A stretch of 7,661 nt of DNA from an uncultured Archangium sp. (GTDB lineage Bacteria > Myxococcota > Myxococcia > Myxococcales > Myxococcaceae), in contig CAMLFP010000271.1 of the NCBI GenBank assembly GCA_946479335.1, positions 1 to 7,661 of the forward strand, written 5' to 3'. The stretch's first letter is position 1; each line of letters opens with the position of its first letter. The notes under the pieces are model-generated. The model made no database searches. It was not told the origin of the DNA and was given only the letters and a program-made list of their open reading frames with translations. The position numbers and the translations under genes are program-made. Of the stretch, positions 1 to 5,286 are shown piece after piece.

Positions 1-400
1 ACGTGGTGCGCCCCAGCGTGCCCATGAACACGCACTGCCCCAGCTTCGTGGAGTCATACGTGCCCTTCCACGGCGAGTCGTCGCGCGCGTAGCCCGTGCC
101 CTCGCTGCGCACCGGCGACCCCTGCCACACGTTGTCGAGGTCGGTCAGCGCCTCCGAGGCCGTGAAGGTGACGACGCCATCGAACTCATCCGACAGGCCG
201 CCCGCGCGCGCCGCGTTGTACGCCGCGCGGCAGAACTGCTCCTGCTTGCTGGGGAAGATGGTCATGTTGTTCATGCCCGCGAGCGCGTTGATGGCGCCGC
301 TCTGGTCTTGAACGATGACGATGTCGCCCGCGAGCCCGACCGCCTGCGCAGACGAGACGGTGGCGACGAGAAGCACGAGGGTGCTGCACCAGCGAGCCAT
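1..400 (-). CDS. Secreted protein of unknown function, N-terminal part (runs off the window)
   Basis: Reading leftward from the ATG at 400-398, the frame stays open to the window edge, giving 133 residues with no stop, so the 3' end is missing. A strong Shine-Dalgarno, GGAGGAGG (complement of 406-413), sits 5 nt before the ATG and fixes the start. The N-terminus is a Sec signal peptide: MARWC, a hydrophobic core (LVLLVATV) and an AQA cleavage site after residue 20. The mature part contains two cysteines and a DEFDGVVTF stretch, followed by a conserved-looking section with GTGYARDDSPW and CVFMGTLG. The 'deyD-vv-F ... G-GyA ... f-G' pattern vaguely recalls secreted metalloprotease-like proteins of myxobacteria. 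No zinc motif lies in the visible part, so this is only a guess. The gene is downstream of the peroxidase on the same strand, after a 96 bp gap. Confidence 0.75.
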   Translation of the reverse strand, partial: MARWCSTLVLLVATVSSAQAVGLAGDIVIVQDQSGAINALAGMNNMTIFPSKQEQFCRAAYNAARAGGLSDEFDGVVTFTASEALTDLDNVWQGSPVRSEGTGYARDDSPWKGTYDSTKLGQCVFMGTLGRTT

Positions 401-430
401 CAAAACCTCCTCCATGGAAGGTTTCGGCGT

Positions 431-477
431 AGAGCACACCCCGGCGCCGCGTGGTGACGGGCGCGGCGCGGCGCTCT
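431..477 (-). repeat. GC-rich inverted repeat between peroxidase gene and secreted-protein gene
   Basis: The arms GCGCCGCG (444-451) and CGCGGCGC (462-469) are exact 8 bp complements around a 10 nt loop. A second outer pair, AGAGC (431-435) with GCTCT (473-477), could extend the structure. It lies 20 bp downstream of the peroxidase stop codon, where a transcription terminator would be expected. However, no T-run follows on the minus strand, so it is not a classical intrinsic terminator. It could be a factor-assisted terminator, an mRNA 3' end stabiliser, or chance in GC-rich DNA. Confidence 0.4.
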
Positions 478-496
478 CAACGCGTGAGACGCGGCC

Positions 497-976
497 TCAC
501 GAGAGCTGCGCTTCGATCTTCTTCTCGATGCTCTCCGGCGTGTCGCGCGGGCTGAAGCGCTCGACCACGTTGCCGTTCTTGTCGACGAGGAACTTGGTGA
601 AGTTCCACTTGATGGCCTCGGTGCCCAGCAGGCCCGGCGCCGCCTTCTTCAGCTCCTGGAAGAGCGGGTGCGCGTTCTTGCCGTTCACTTCGATCTTCGA
701 GAACAGCGGGAAGGTCACGCCGAAGTTCAGCTGACAGAAGCTCTGGATCTGCTCCTCCGTGCCGGGCTCCTGACCGCCGAACTGATCGCAGGGGAACCCG
801 AGGATGACGAGGCCCTTGTCCTGGTACTTCTTCCACAGCGCCTCGAGGCCCGCGTACTGCGGCGTGAAGCCGCACTGGCTCGCGACGTTCACCACCAGCA
901 CCGTCTTGCCCGCGTACTCGCGCATGGTCATCGGCTTGCCGGAGATGGTCTTCACTTCGATGTCGTAGAGGCTCAT
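497..976 (-). CDS. gpx: Glutathione peroxidase family protein, Cys type, probably thioredoxin-dependent
   Basis: This 159-residue protein has the full length and motifs of non-selenium glutathione peroxidases, cytosolic enzymes that reduce hydrogen peroxide and organic or lipid hydroperoxides. The peroxidatic Cys35 lies in VASQCGFTPQY. Gln69 (GGQEPG), Trp124 and Asn125 (KWNFTKFLVDKNG) complete the catalytic tetrad. Cys63 is in FPCDQFGGQ. Cys81 (QSFCQLNFGVTFPLF) sits where the resolving cysteine of plant and bacterial thioredoxin-dependent members is found, so thioredoxin rather than glutathione is the likely reductant. There is no signal peptide. The ATG at 976 was chosen because homology begins there (MSLYDIEV) and AGGA lies 9 nt upstream. 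The frame stays open to 1084, but that extension lies inside the upstream repressor gene. The start overlaps the repressor stop (ATGA), which indicates translational coupling and joint control by that repressor. Confidence 0.96.
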   Translation of the reverse strand: MSLYDIEVKTISGKPMTMREYAGKTVLVVNVASQCGFTPQYAGLEALWKKYQDKGLVILGFPCDQFGGQEPGTEEQIQSFCQLNFGVTFPLFSKIEVNGKNAHPLFQELKKAAPGLLGTEAIKWNFTKFLVDKNGNVVERFSPRDTPESIEKKIEAQLS

Positions 977-1458
977 GGCTGTGGTTCCTGTGGTGATGAT
1001 GACCAGGCGCGGACCAGCGCCTGGAGTTGGGTGTGGAGAGACTTGAGCGCATCTGGCGTGCCGCCTTGCTCCAACAGCCGGCACAGCAGCGTGCGCGGCA
1101 CGTTCGCGGCGTCGTCGCGCAGCGCCTCGCCCTTCGCGGTGAGCGAGACGATGACCCGGCGCGCGTCGGCGGGGTCGGCGGCCTTCTTCACCAGCCGCTG
1201 CTGCTGCAGGCGCTTGAGCAACGGCGACAGCGTGCCGCTCTCGAGCAGCAGGCGTTCACCGAGCGCGCGCACCGTCACCGGGCCCGACTCCCAGAGCACG
1301 AGCATCACGAGGTACTGCGGGTACGTGAGGCCCAGCGGCGCGAGGAGCGGCCGGTAGACGCGGCCGATGAGGTTGGTCGCCGCGTAGAACTGGAAGCAGA
1401 TCTGCGAGTCGAGCTTGAGCAGCTCCGACGCGGGGATCTGGGCGAGCGCCTTCTTCAC
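973..1458 (-). CDS. ohrR: OhrR-type MarR-family organic hydroperoxide-sensing repressor (2-Cys)
   Basis: This 161-residue winged-helix protein matches the OhrR branch of the MarR family. The N-terminal helix LDSQICFQFYAA carries the reactive Cys21. Tyr35 (RVYRPLL) and Tyr46 (LTYPQYLVMLVLWE) keep the spacing of the tyrosines that contact the sensing cysteine in known OhrR proteins. The recognition helix lies around ESGTLSPLLKRLQQQ, and the wing has the DxRR motif (residues 98-101) followed by VSLTAKG. A second cysteine, Cys126 (RTLLCRLL), aligns with the resolving Cys127 of Xanthomonas OhrR, whose sensor is Cys22. A 2-Cys intersubunit disulfide mechanism is therefore likely. The start is a GTG at 1458; an in-frame TAG lies 12 nt further upstream and no earlier start is possible. 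The Shine-Dalgarno is weak. The gene is followed by the peroxidase with a 4 bp overlap and preceded by a perfect palindrome, which implies autorepression. Confidence 0.94.
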   Translation of the reverse strand: MKKALAQIPASELLKLDSQICFQFYAATNLIGRVYRPLLAPLGLTYPQYLVMLVLWESGPVTVRALGERLLLESGTLSPLLKRLQQQRLVKKAADPADARRVIVSLTAKGEALRDDAANVPRTLLCRLLEQGGTPDALKSLHTQLQALVRAWSSSPQEPQP

Positions 1459-1479
1459 GCGCCACTGCTAACGACGCAC

Positions 1480-1499
1480 TTCAGTTGCGCGCAACTGAA
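1480..1499. promoter_or_regulatory. Probable OhrR operator: perfect 20 bp palindrome
   Basis: TTCAGTTGCGCGCAACTGAA is identical to its own reverse complement over all 20 bases. It ends 21 bp before the GTG of the OhrR-type gene and starts 52 bp after no other gene on that strand except the lipoprotein, whose stop lies 8 bp away. MarR-family dimers bind such palindromes, and AT-flanked TTGCGCGCAA-like cores are in keeping with OhrR boxes. On the minus strand, TTGCGC inside the palindrome followed 17 nt later by TTAGCA could act as a weak promoter, which would place the operator over the -35 region. The promoter is inference; the palindrome is seen directly. Confidence 0.8.
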
Positions 1500-1507
1500 T
1501 CAGGGGT

Positions 1508-2056
1508 TCACGGCGTCGCGCCGAGCGTGGCGAGGTCTTCGACGGCGATCTTCGCGCCGGCCTTGAGGCCGACCTTCGCGCACCAGCCGCCGGGCACCTC
1601 GAGCACGTACTGCGAGAGCACGGGGCCGATGGTGCGGGGGCTGAGCGTGCGCGGCTGGGCGTTCTCCACGATGCCCAGCACCGTGAGGTCCTCGCCGATG
1701 AACAGCATGTCGAGGGGGATCTGGGTGTTCTTCATCCAGAACGAGAGCTCGTCAGGCTGCTCGAAGATGAAGAGCATGCCGGTGCCCTCGGGCAGCACGG
1801 TGCGCCACATCAGCCCGCGCGTGCGTTGATCACGGGTGTTGGCGATCTCCGCGTCGACCACGTGCTTGCCACCGCGCGCGTCGGTCAACGTCACGCGGCG
1901 GTGCGGCAGCGCAGGCGCCGCGTAGTCTTGCGCGGTGATGTCGGTGACGACCTGCTTCTGAACCGGCGGCGGAGCGACAGGCGCGGGAGGCGGCTTGCCT
2001 CCCTGCGACTGACACGACAGCAACAGCGTGAAGAGGGCGAGCGCTGCGCGGCTCAC
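1508..2056 (-). CDS. DUF192 domain lipoprotein
   Basis: This 182-residue protein has a short lipoprotein signal peptide. The LLSC lipobox puts the lipidated cysteine at residue 15. A Pro-rich linker follows (about 22-32) and then a DUF192 domain over about residues 65-175. Recognisable DUF192 landmarks are the RTRGLMWR segment, GTGMLFIFEQPDELSFWMKN, TQIPLDMLFI, and the closing VLEVPGGW before a GLKAGAKI strand. The family is widespread in bacteria and archaea, small and mostly beta, and its biochemical role is not established. The protein is probably anchored in an envelope membrane facing the periplasm. The start is a GTG that overlaps the TGA of the upstream PilZ gene by 4 bp (GTGA, 2053-2056). 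It lacks a clear Shine-Dalgarno of its own, so translation is probably coupled to the PilZ gene. The stop is 8 bp from the OhrR operator, so readthrough into the repressor gene is possible. Confidence 0.9.
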   Translation of the reverse strand: MSRAALALFTLLLSCQSQGGKPPPAPVAPPPVQKQVVTDITAQDYAAPALPHRRVTLTDARGGKHVVDAEIANTRDQRTRGLMWRTVLPEGTGMLFIFEQPDELSFWMKNTQIPLDMLFIGEDLTVLGIVENAQPRTLSPRTIGPVLSQYVLEVPGGWCAKVGLKAGAKIAVEDLATLGATP

Positions 2057-2454
2057 GACGCGAAGGGCTTGTTGAGGAGCCGGCCGGCGAGATCAGCGCC
2101 CAACGAGTCGCGCATCAAGGTCTCGACGACGCTCTCGAAGTCGGTGCGCTGCGAGTCATCGGAGTACACGAACTTGATGCCCATGCCGGGCTCTTCGCCC
2201 TCGACCGTCGACCACACCACCTCGCCCAGCAATTCGAACGGCGTCTGGCGCTGCGGCACGGTCAACTTGAAGAGGAAGCGGGTGCCGATGGGCAGCGGCT
2301 TCTTCGTCTTGATGAAGGTGCCGCCCTTGCTGATGTTCTTCGTGTAGTCCGCGAAGAAGGAGTTGAGCTTCTTGTAATCAACCTTGAGCTCGATGGGCGC
2401 GCGGTAGTTCTCGCGCGACTCCGGCCCAGCTTTCTGATCCGCGGCCATTTGCAT
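2053..2454 (-). CDS. PilZ domain protein, myxobacterial paralogous (TIGR02266-like) type
   Basis: This is a 133-residue (or 131-residue) single-domain cytosolic protein. PilZ domains bind cyclic di-GMP or act as protein-interaction modules in motility and envelope control. The first motif, RxxxR, is present as RENYR (residues 14-18). The second, (D/N)xSxxG, is present as NISKGG (40-45) followed by TFIKT. Later strands include FLFKLTVP, FELLGEVVW and the GMGIKFVY block that is typical of this family. Both ligand motifs are intact, so c-di-GMP binding is plausible. Start choice: ATG at 2454 or ATG at 2448 (MQMAADQ). Neither has a well-spaced Shine-Dalgarno; a GGAAAGG lies 16 nt before the first. 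The open frame extends further upstream, but only through the divergent peptidase gene. The stop overlaps the GTG of the DUF192 lipoprotein, indicating one transcription unit. Confidence 0.9.
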   Translation of the reverse strand: MQMAADQKAGPESRENYRAPIELKVDYKKLNSFFADYTKNISKGGTFIKTKKPLPIGTRFLFKLTVPQRQTPFELLGEVVWSTVEGEEPGMGIKFVYSDDSQRTDFESVVETLMRDSLGADLAGRLLNKPFAS

Positions 2455-2477
2455 TGACTGTATACGTACACCTTTCC
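2455..2477. promoter_or_regulatory. Very short divergent intergenic region between PilZ and peptidase genes
   Basis: Only 23 bp separate the two opposing ATG codons. The stretch contains GTATAC and an imperfect TGTA-N4-TACA dyad (2459-2470). On the minus strand, TATACA (2464-2459) would be a fair -10 box that places the transcript start almost at the ATG at 2454. This would explain the lack of a well-placed ribosome binding site. On the plus strand, TATACG (2461-2466) could serve the opposite gene. No convincing -35 boxes are seen. Promoters here must overlap the opposing gene's first codons or be shared; this is inference from spacing. Confidence 0.35.
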
Positions 2478-4577
2478 ATGCGCGAAGTGCTCTTTCTGGT
2501 GAGGTCGCTCTTCGCCTCGCGCTTGACGCGGTGGTGGGTGCTCCTGGCAGGTGTCGCGCTGTCATGCACTGCGCTGCCGTTGCTCGCGGCGCCCGGGTAC
2601 GAGCTGTCGGCGGTGCTGACGTTGTTGCTGGGCTTGCCGGGCCTCGGCGTGTCGGTGGCCGCCTCACGTCGGATGCCGCGAGGAGTACACGCCACCCTGG
2701 CGCTCGCGCTGTGGCTGACGTTGGCCACCCTGCCCGCGCTCCTCTTCGCCGCATTCCGCGCCGCGCCGTGCGACCCGCTCTTCAACGGGGCGTTCATGCC
2801 GGTGCTGGTGTTGCCCACGGCGCTGTTGTCGGCGGCGCTCGGCGGCTTCATCGGCGCGCACACCCGGCGCTGGTGGAGTTCCACGCTCGCGGTGCTGGGC
2901 GCCATTCTGGTGAGCGCGATCTCGACGTGTTGGCCCATCGTCTTCGGCCCGCAGGTCTTCGCGTTCAACCACCTCGGCGGCTACCTGCCGGGCCCGCTCT
3001 ACGACGAAGACCTCAGCGTGACGCCGGCGCTGCTGTGGTTTCGCCTCGGCACGGTGCTGCTGGCGTTGGCGTTCGCGTCGCGGCGCTGGTCGTTTGCGGT
3101 GCTGTTCATGCTCGTCGAGCTCAACGGCACGCGGCTGGGCTTCCGCATGAATGACGACGCGTTGGCCGCCGAGCTGGGCGGGCGCGTGGAGACGCCGCAG
3201 TTCATCCTCTTCTACCCGCGCGGCTACGAGCAGCCGGAGGTCGACCGCATCGTGAGCGACCTCGCCTTCCGCATCCACCAGAACACGGAGTTCTTCGGCG
3301 GCGCTCCGGCGCAGGTGCGGGTGTGGTGGTACCCGAGCGCGCAGGAGAAGCAGCGGCTGGTCGGCGCGGCGCACACGCAGTTCGCCAAGCCGTGGCGCCA
3401 CGAGATCCACGTCAACTCGCTGGGCTTCCCGCACCCGGTCATCAAGCACGAGCTGGTGCACGCGATGGCCGCGCCGTGGGGCGGCACACCGTTCGGCGTC
3501 CCCCTGAGCGTCGGCGTGGTCGAAGGGCTCGCGGTCGCGGCGGACAACCCGTTCGATGAATTGACGCTCCACGAGTGGGCGGCGGCGATGAAGAAGAAGG
3601 GGCTGCTGCCCGATGTGGCGTCGCTGATGAGCGCGCAGGGCTTCTACGGCGCGCCGCCGAGCCGCGCGTACGCCACCGCCGGCAGCTTCCTGCGCTACCT
3701 CGCGGAGACGCGCGGGAAGGACAAGCTGCGCGACCTCTACCGCGACGCCGATTTTCAGCGCGCCTACGGCGAGCCGCTCGAGAAGTTGGCCGCTGACTAC
3801 ACCGCGTTCCTCGACACGGTGCCGCTGGAGCCCAACGCCGTCACCCAGGCCTTCGCGCGGTTTCATCGCGGCTCGCTGTTCGACCGCCCGTGTGCGCGTG
3901 AGGTGAGCGCGCTGGCCGACCGCGCGCGCGAGCTGCTGCACACCAACAGCGCTGAAGCCGAGCGCCTCATCGCCCGCTGCCGCGCGTTGCAGCCCGACGA
4001 ACCGTCGCACGTGCTGTCGCAGGCGAGCGTGCTGCGGCGTGAAGGCGACGTCGCGGGCGCCGCGGCCCTGTTGGACTCAGAGCTGCTGCGCCTCGAGAAA
4101 GAACCGTCACCGTGGGCGGATGCGGCGCTGGCGCGCGTGGACCTCGCTATCGAGCAGAACGACCTCGCCCGCGCGCGCGAGCTGCTCACCAAACTGCTCG
4201 CGGCTGACGCGGCCCCCGGCGTCGACCGCACCGCGCACGTGCGCCTCGCGGGCCTCGAAGTCGCCGCCATCAACCGCTACTTCCGCAAACCCGACGACGC
4301 GGCGGTGCTGCTGGCGCTCTCGCAGGCAGGCGACGCACTGCCGGTGCATTACCTCCTCGGCCGCCGGCTCCAGCAACTGGGCGACGCGAAGGCGGCGCTC
4401 CCGCACCTGCAGCTGGTGTTGAACCAGAATCCGCCGCTCAGCCTCGAGCGCGAGACGCGGCGGCTGGCCATCGAAGCCGCGTACGCCACCGGCAATTGCC
4501 CGCTGCTCAACGCGCTGGCGCAGGGCGCGCCGCGCTTCCACGACTGGGCCGAACGCTGCGCCTTCGCGTTTCCGTGA
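2478..4577 (+). CDS. Multi-spanning membrane zinc metallopeptidase (gluzincin-like) with C-terminal TPR-like region
   Basis: The protein has 699 residues from the ATG at 2478. A TTG eight codons upstream would overlap the PilZ start and is less likely. Residues 1-220 hold about seven hydrophobic segments (near 19-37, 44-61, 72-93, 104-124, 135-155, 183-200 and 204-217). A soluble domain begins at FILFYPRGYEQPEVDRIV and contains HELVH at 324-328 (VIKHELVHAMAAPWGG). It is followed 21 residues later by VVEGLAVAAD, where Glu349 is the likely third zinc ligand. This layout, with an EIHVNS strand before the helix, fits peptidase MA-like/gluzincin domains. Residues from about 470 to 699 are alpha-helical repeats of TPR type (EAERLIARCRALQPDEPS, VLRREGDVAGAAALL, YLLGRRLQQLGDAKAALPHLQ). 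The peptidase and repeats probably lie on the periplasmic side. The substrate is unknown. No clear Shine-Dalgarno is seen. Confidence 0.88.
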   Translation: MREVLFLVRSLFASRLTRWWVLLAGVALSCTALPLLAAPGYELSAVLTLLLGLPGLGVSVAASRRMPRGVHATLALALWLTLATLPALLFAAFRAAPCDPLFNGAFMPVLVLPTALLSAALGGFIGAHTRRWWSSTLAVLGAILVSAISTCWPIVFGPQVFAFNHLGGYLPGPLYDEDLSVTPALLWFRLGTVLLALAFASRRWSFAVLFMLVELNGTRLGFRMNDDALAAELGGRVETPQFILFYPRGYEQPEVDRIVSDLAFRIHQNTEFFGGAPAQVRVWWYPSAQEKQRLVGAAHTQFAKPWRHEIHVNSLGFPHPVIKHELVHAMAAPWGGTPFGVPLSVGVVEGLAVAADNPFDELTLHEWAAAMKKKGLLPDVASLMSAQGFYGAPPSRAYATAGSFLRYLAETRGKDKLRDLYRDADFQRAYGEPLEKLAADYTAFLDTVPLEPNAVTQAFARFHRGSLFDRPCAREVSALADRARELLHTNSAEAERLIARCRALQPDEPSHVLSQASVLRREGDVAGAAALLDSELLRLEKEPSPWADAALARVDLAIEQNDLARARELLTKLLAADAAPGVDRTAHVRLAGLEVAAINRYFRKPDDAAVLLALSQAGDALPVHYLLGRRLQQLGDAKAALPHLQLVLNQNPPLSLERETRRLAIEAAYATGNCPLLNALAQGAPRFHDWAERCAFAFP

Positions 4578-4710
4578 CAAGCGGCACGCGGTCTGCAATT
4601 CCCTCCCCCGCGCTCTGTGGATTCATGGGGTTTCCCCGGGGGAGCGCGACATTTTGGCAAACGGACGCCGTGTGGCCCCGTCAAACCGTCTTCAGTGGAG
4701 TGACAAACCG

Positions 4711-5187
4711 ATGCGAGTGCAGCTCCTGATTCTCCTGGTCACCGGCACGGCGCTGTCTGCGTGCACGCCCAAGAAGATCCCCGGCACGGACATCGACGAC
4801 ACCGAAGAGACGCAGGCGGTGCTGGCCGTGGTGCGCAAGTACCGCGCGGCGGTCGAGTCGCGGAACGCCGAGGGCATCTACCAGCTGTGCGACAAGTCGT
4901 TCAGCGACGACGGCGGCACCGCGGTGCCTGAAGACGACCTCGAGTACGAGACGCTCAAGACCAAGTTGTCCGAGCGCATGGGCCACATCACCGAGCTCAA
5001 GCTCGACATCACCGTGCGCCGCATCGAGTTCGACACCGATGAGAGCTTCGCCCGCGTCACCTACAGCTACAACGTCTCGTTCAAGATGCCCGGCTACTCC
5101 TCGCGCACGCAGAGCGAGAACGACATCAAGCAGATGATGCTCAAGCGCATCGACAAGAACGAGTGGAAGATCACGTCAGGCATCTGA
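4711..5187 (+). CDS. Small lipoprotein with NTF2-like/SnoaL-like appearance
   Basis: This 158-residue protein has a lipoprotein signal peptide: MRVQLLILLVTGTALSAC with an LSAC lipobox, so Cys18 is lipidated. The mature part begins with an acidic spacer (DIDDTEET). A helix follows (VLAVVRKYRAAVESRNAEGIYQLCDKSF), which has the 'helix, then repeated-use residue, then short break' look of NTF2-like folds. It is followed by beta-rich segments ending in LKRIDKNEWKITSGI, also typical of that fold. The fold call is pattern recognition only; there are no catalytic residues to assign, and a ligand-binding or scaffold role in the periplasm is possible. The ATG at 4711 was chosen over the in-frame ATG at 4654 because the signal peptide begins there and GGAG lies 10 nt upstream. 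It is 133 bp after the peptidase gene and 99 bp before the TPR gene, on the same strand. Confidence 0.85.
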   Translation: MRVQLLILLVTGTALSACTPKKIPGTDIDDTEETQAVLAVVRKYRAAVESRNAEGIYQLCDKSFSDDGGTAVPEDDLEYETLKTKLSERMGHITELKLDITVRRIEFDTDESFARVTYSYNVSFKMPGYSSRTQSENDIKQMMLKRIDKNEWKITSGI

Positions 5188-5207
5188 GGCGCTGGCAAAG
5201 AAGTTCG

Positions 5208-5237
5208 TTGACCCCCCCGGAAAGCCGCCGCTATACC
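5208..5237 (+). promoter_or_regulatory. Sigma-70-type promoter for the TPR membrane protein gene
   Basis: TTGACC (5208-5213) and TATACC (5232-5237) are separated by 18 bp. These match the vegetative consensus at five of six and four of six positions. Transcription would start near 5243-5246 and leave a leader of about 40 nt before the ATG at 5287. Seven consecutive C residues (5212-5218) start in the -35 box and run into the spacer. Confidence 0.65.
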
Positions 5238-5241
5238 GCCG

Positions 5242-5275
5242 CGATTTCTCTAGAGACTTTTCCCTTCGAAAATCG
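5242..5275 (+). repeat. Palindromic leader of the TPR gene
   Basis: The predicted leader contains a perfect 10 bp palindrome, TCTCTAGAGA (5247-5256). A small hairpin TTTTC/GAAAA with a 5 nt loop lies at 5258-5272. An outer pairing of CGATTT (5242-5247) with AAATCG (5270-5275) would compete with both. The structure ends directly at the GAGG ribosome binding site (5275-5278), so it could influence translation or mRNA stability. It is equally possible that the TCTCTAGAGA palindrome is a protein-binding site. There is no direct evidence for either. Confidence 0.35.
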
Positions 5276-5286
5276 AGGCGTCACAC

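Noticed and set aside
977..1084. 36-residue N-terminal extension of the peroxidase (start at 1084)
   Set aside because: It lies inside the OhrR-type gene. The family's homology begins at MSLYDIEV, and AGGA precedes the ATG at 976.
1480..1499. The operator palindrome as a transcription terminator for the PilZ-DUF192 unit
   Set aside because: It could fold as a hairpin after the DUF192 stop, but no T-run follows on the minus strand. Its perfect symmetry and position before ohrR fit an operator better.
1826..2347. 173-residue plus-strand frame opposite the DUF192 and PilZ genes
   Set aside because: It spans two recognisable minus-strand genes, has no ribosome binding site or domain, and has an Arg-rich composition typical of an antisense shadow.
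2455..2754. Long N-terminal extension of the PilZ frame up to 2754
   Set aside because: The added residues are Arg/Ala/Thr-rich without structure and run opposite the first membrane segments of the peptidase. PilZ proteins of this type are about 110-135 residues long.
2664..4010. 448-residue open frame on the minus strand, opposite the peptidase gene
   Set aside because: The translation is almost all Arg, Ala, Glu, Gln and Val with no domain, whereas the plus strand encodes HELVH and coherent membrane segments.
4627..4642. GGGG-TTT-CCCC hairpin followed by G-run after the peptidase gene
   Set aside because: The stem is only 4 bp with a 3 nt loop, and no T-run follows on either strand. It is not a credible terminator.
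4656..4668. Possible sigma-54 promoter (TGGCA followed by GC) upstream of the NTF2-like lipoprotein
   Set aside because: The GG-to-GC spacing is one base short of the strict sigma-54 requirement, and the -12 region lacks TTGC.
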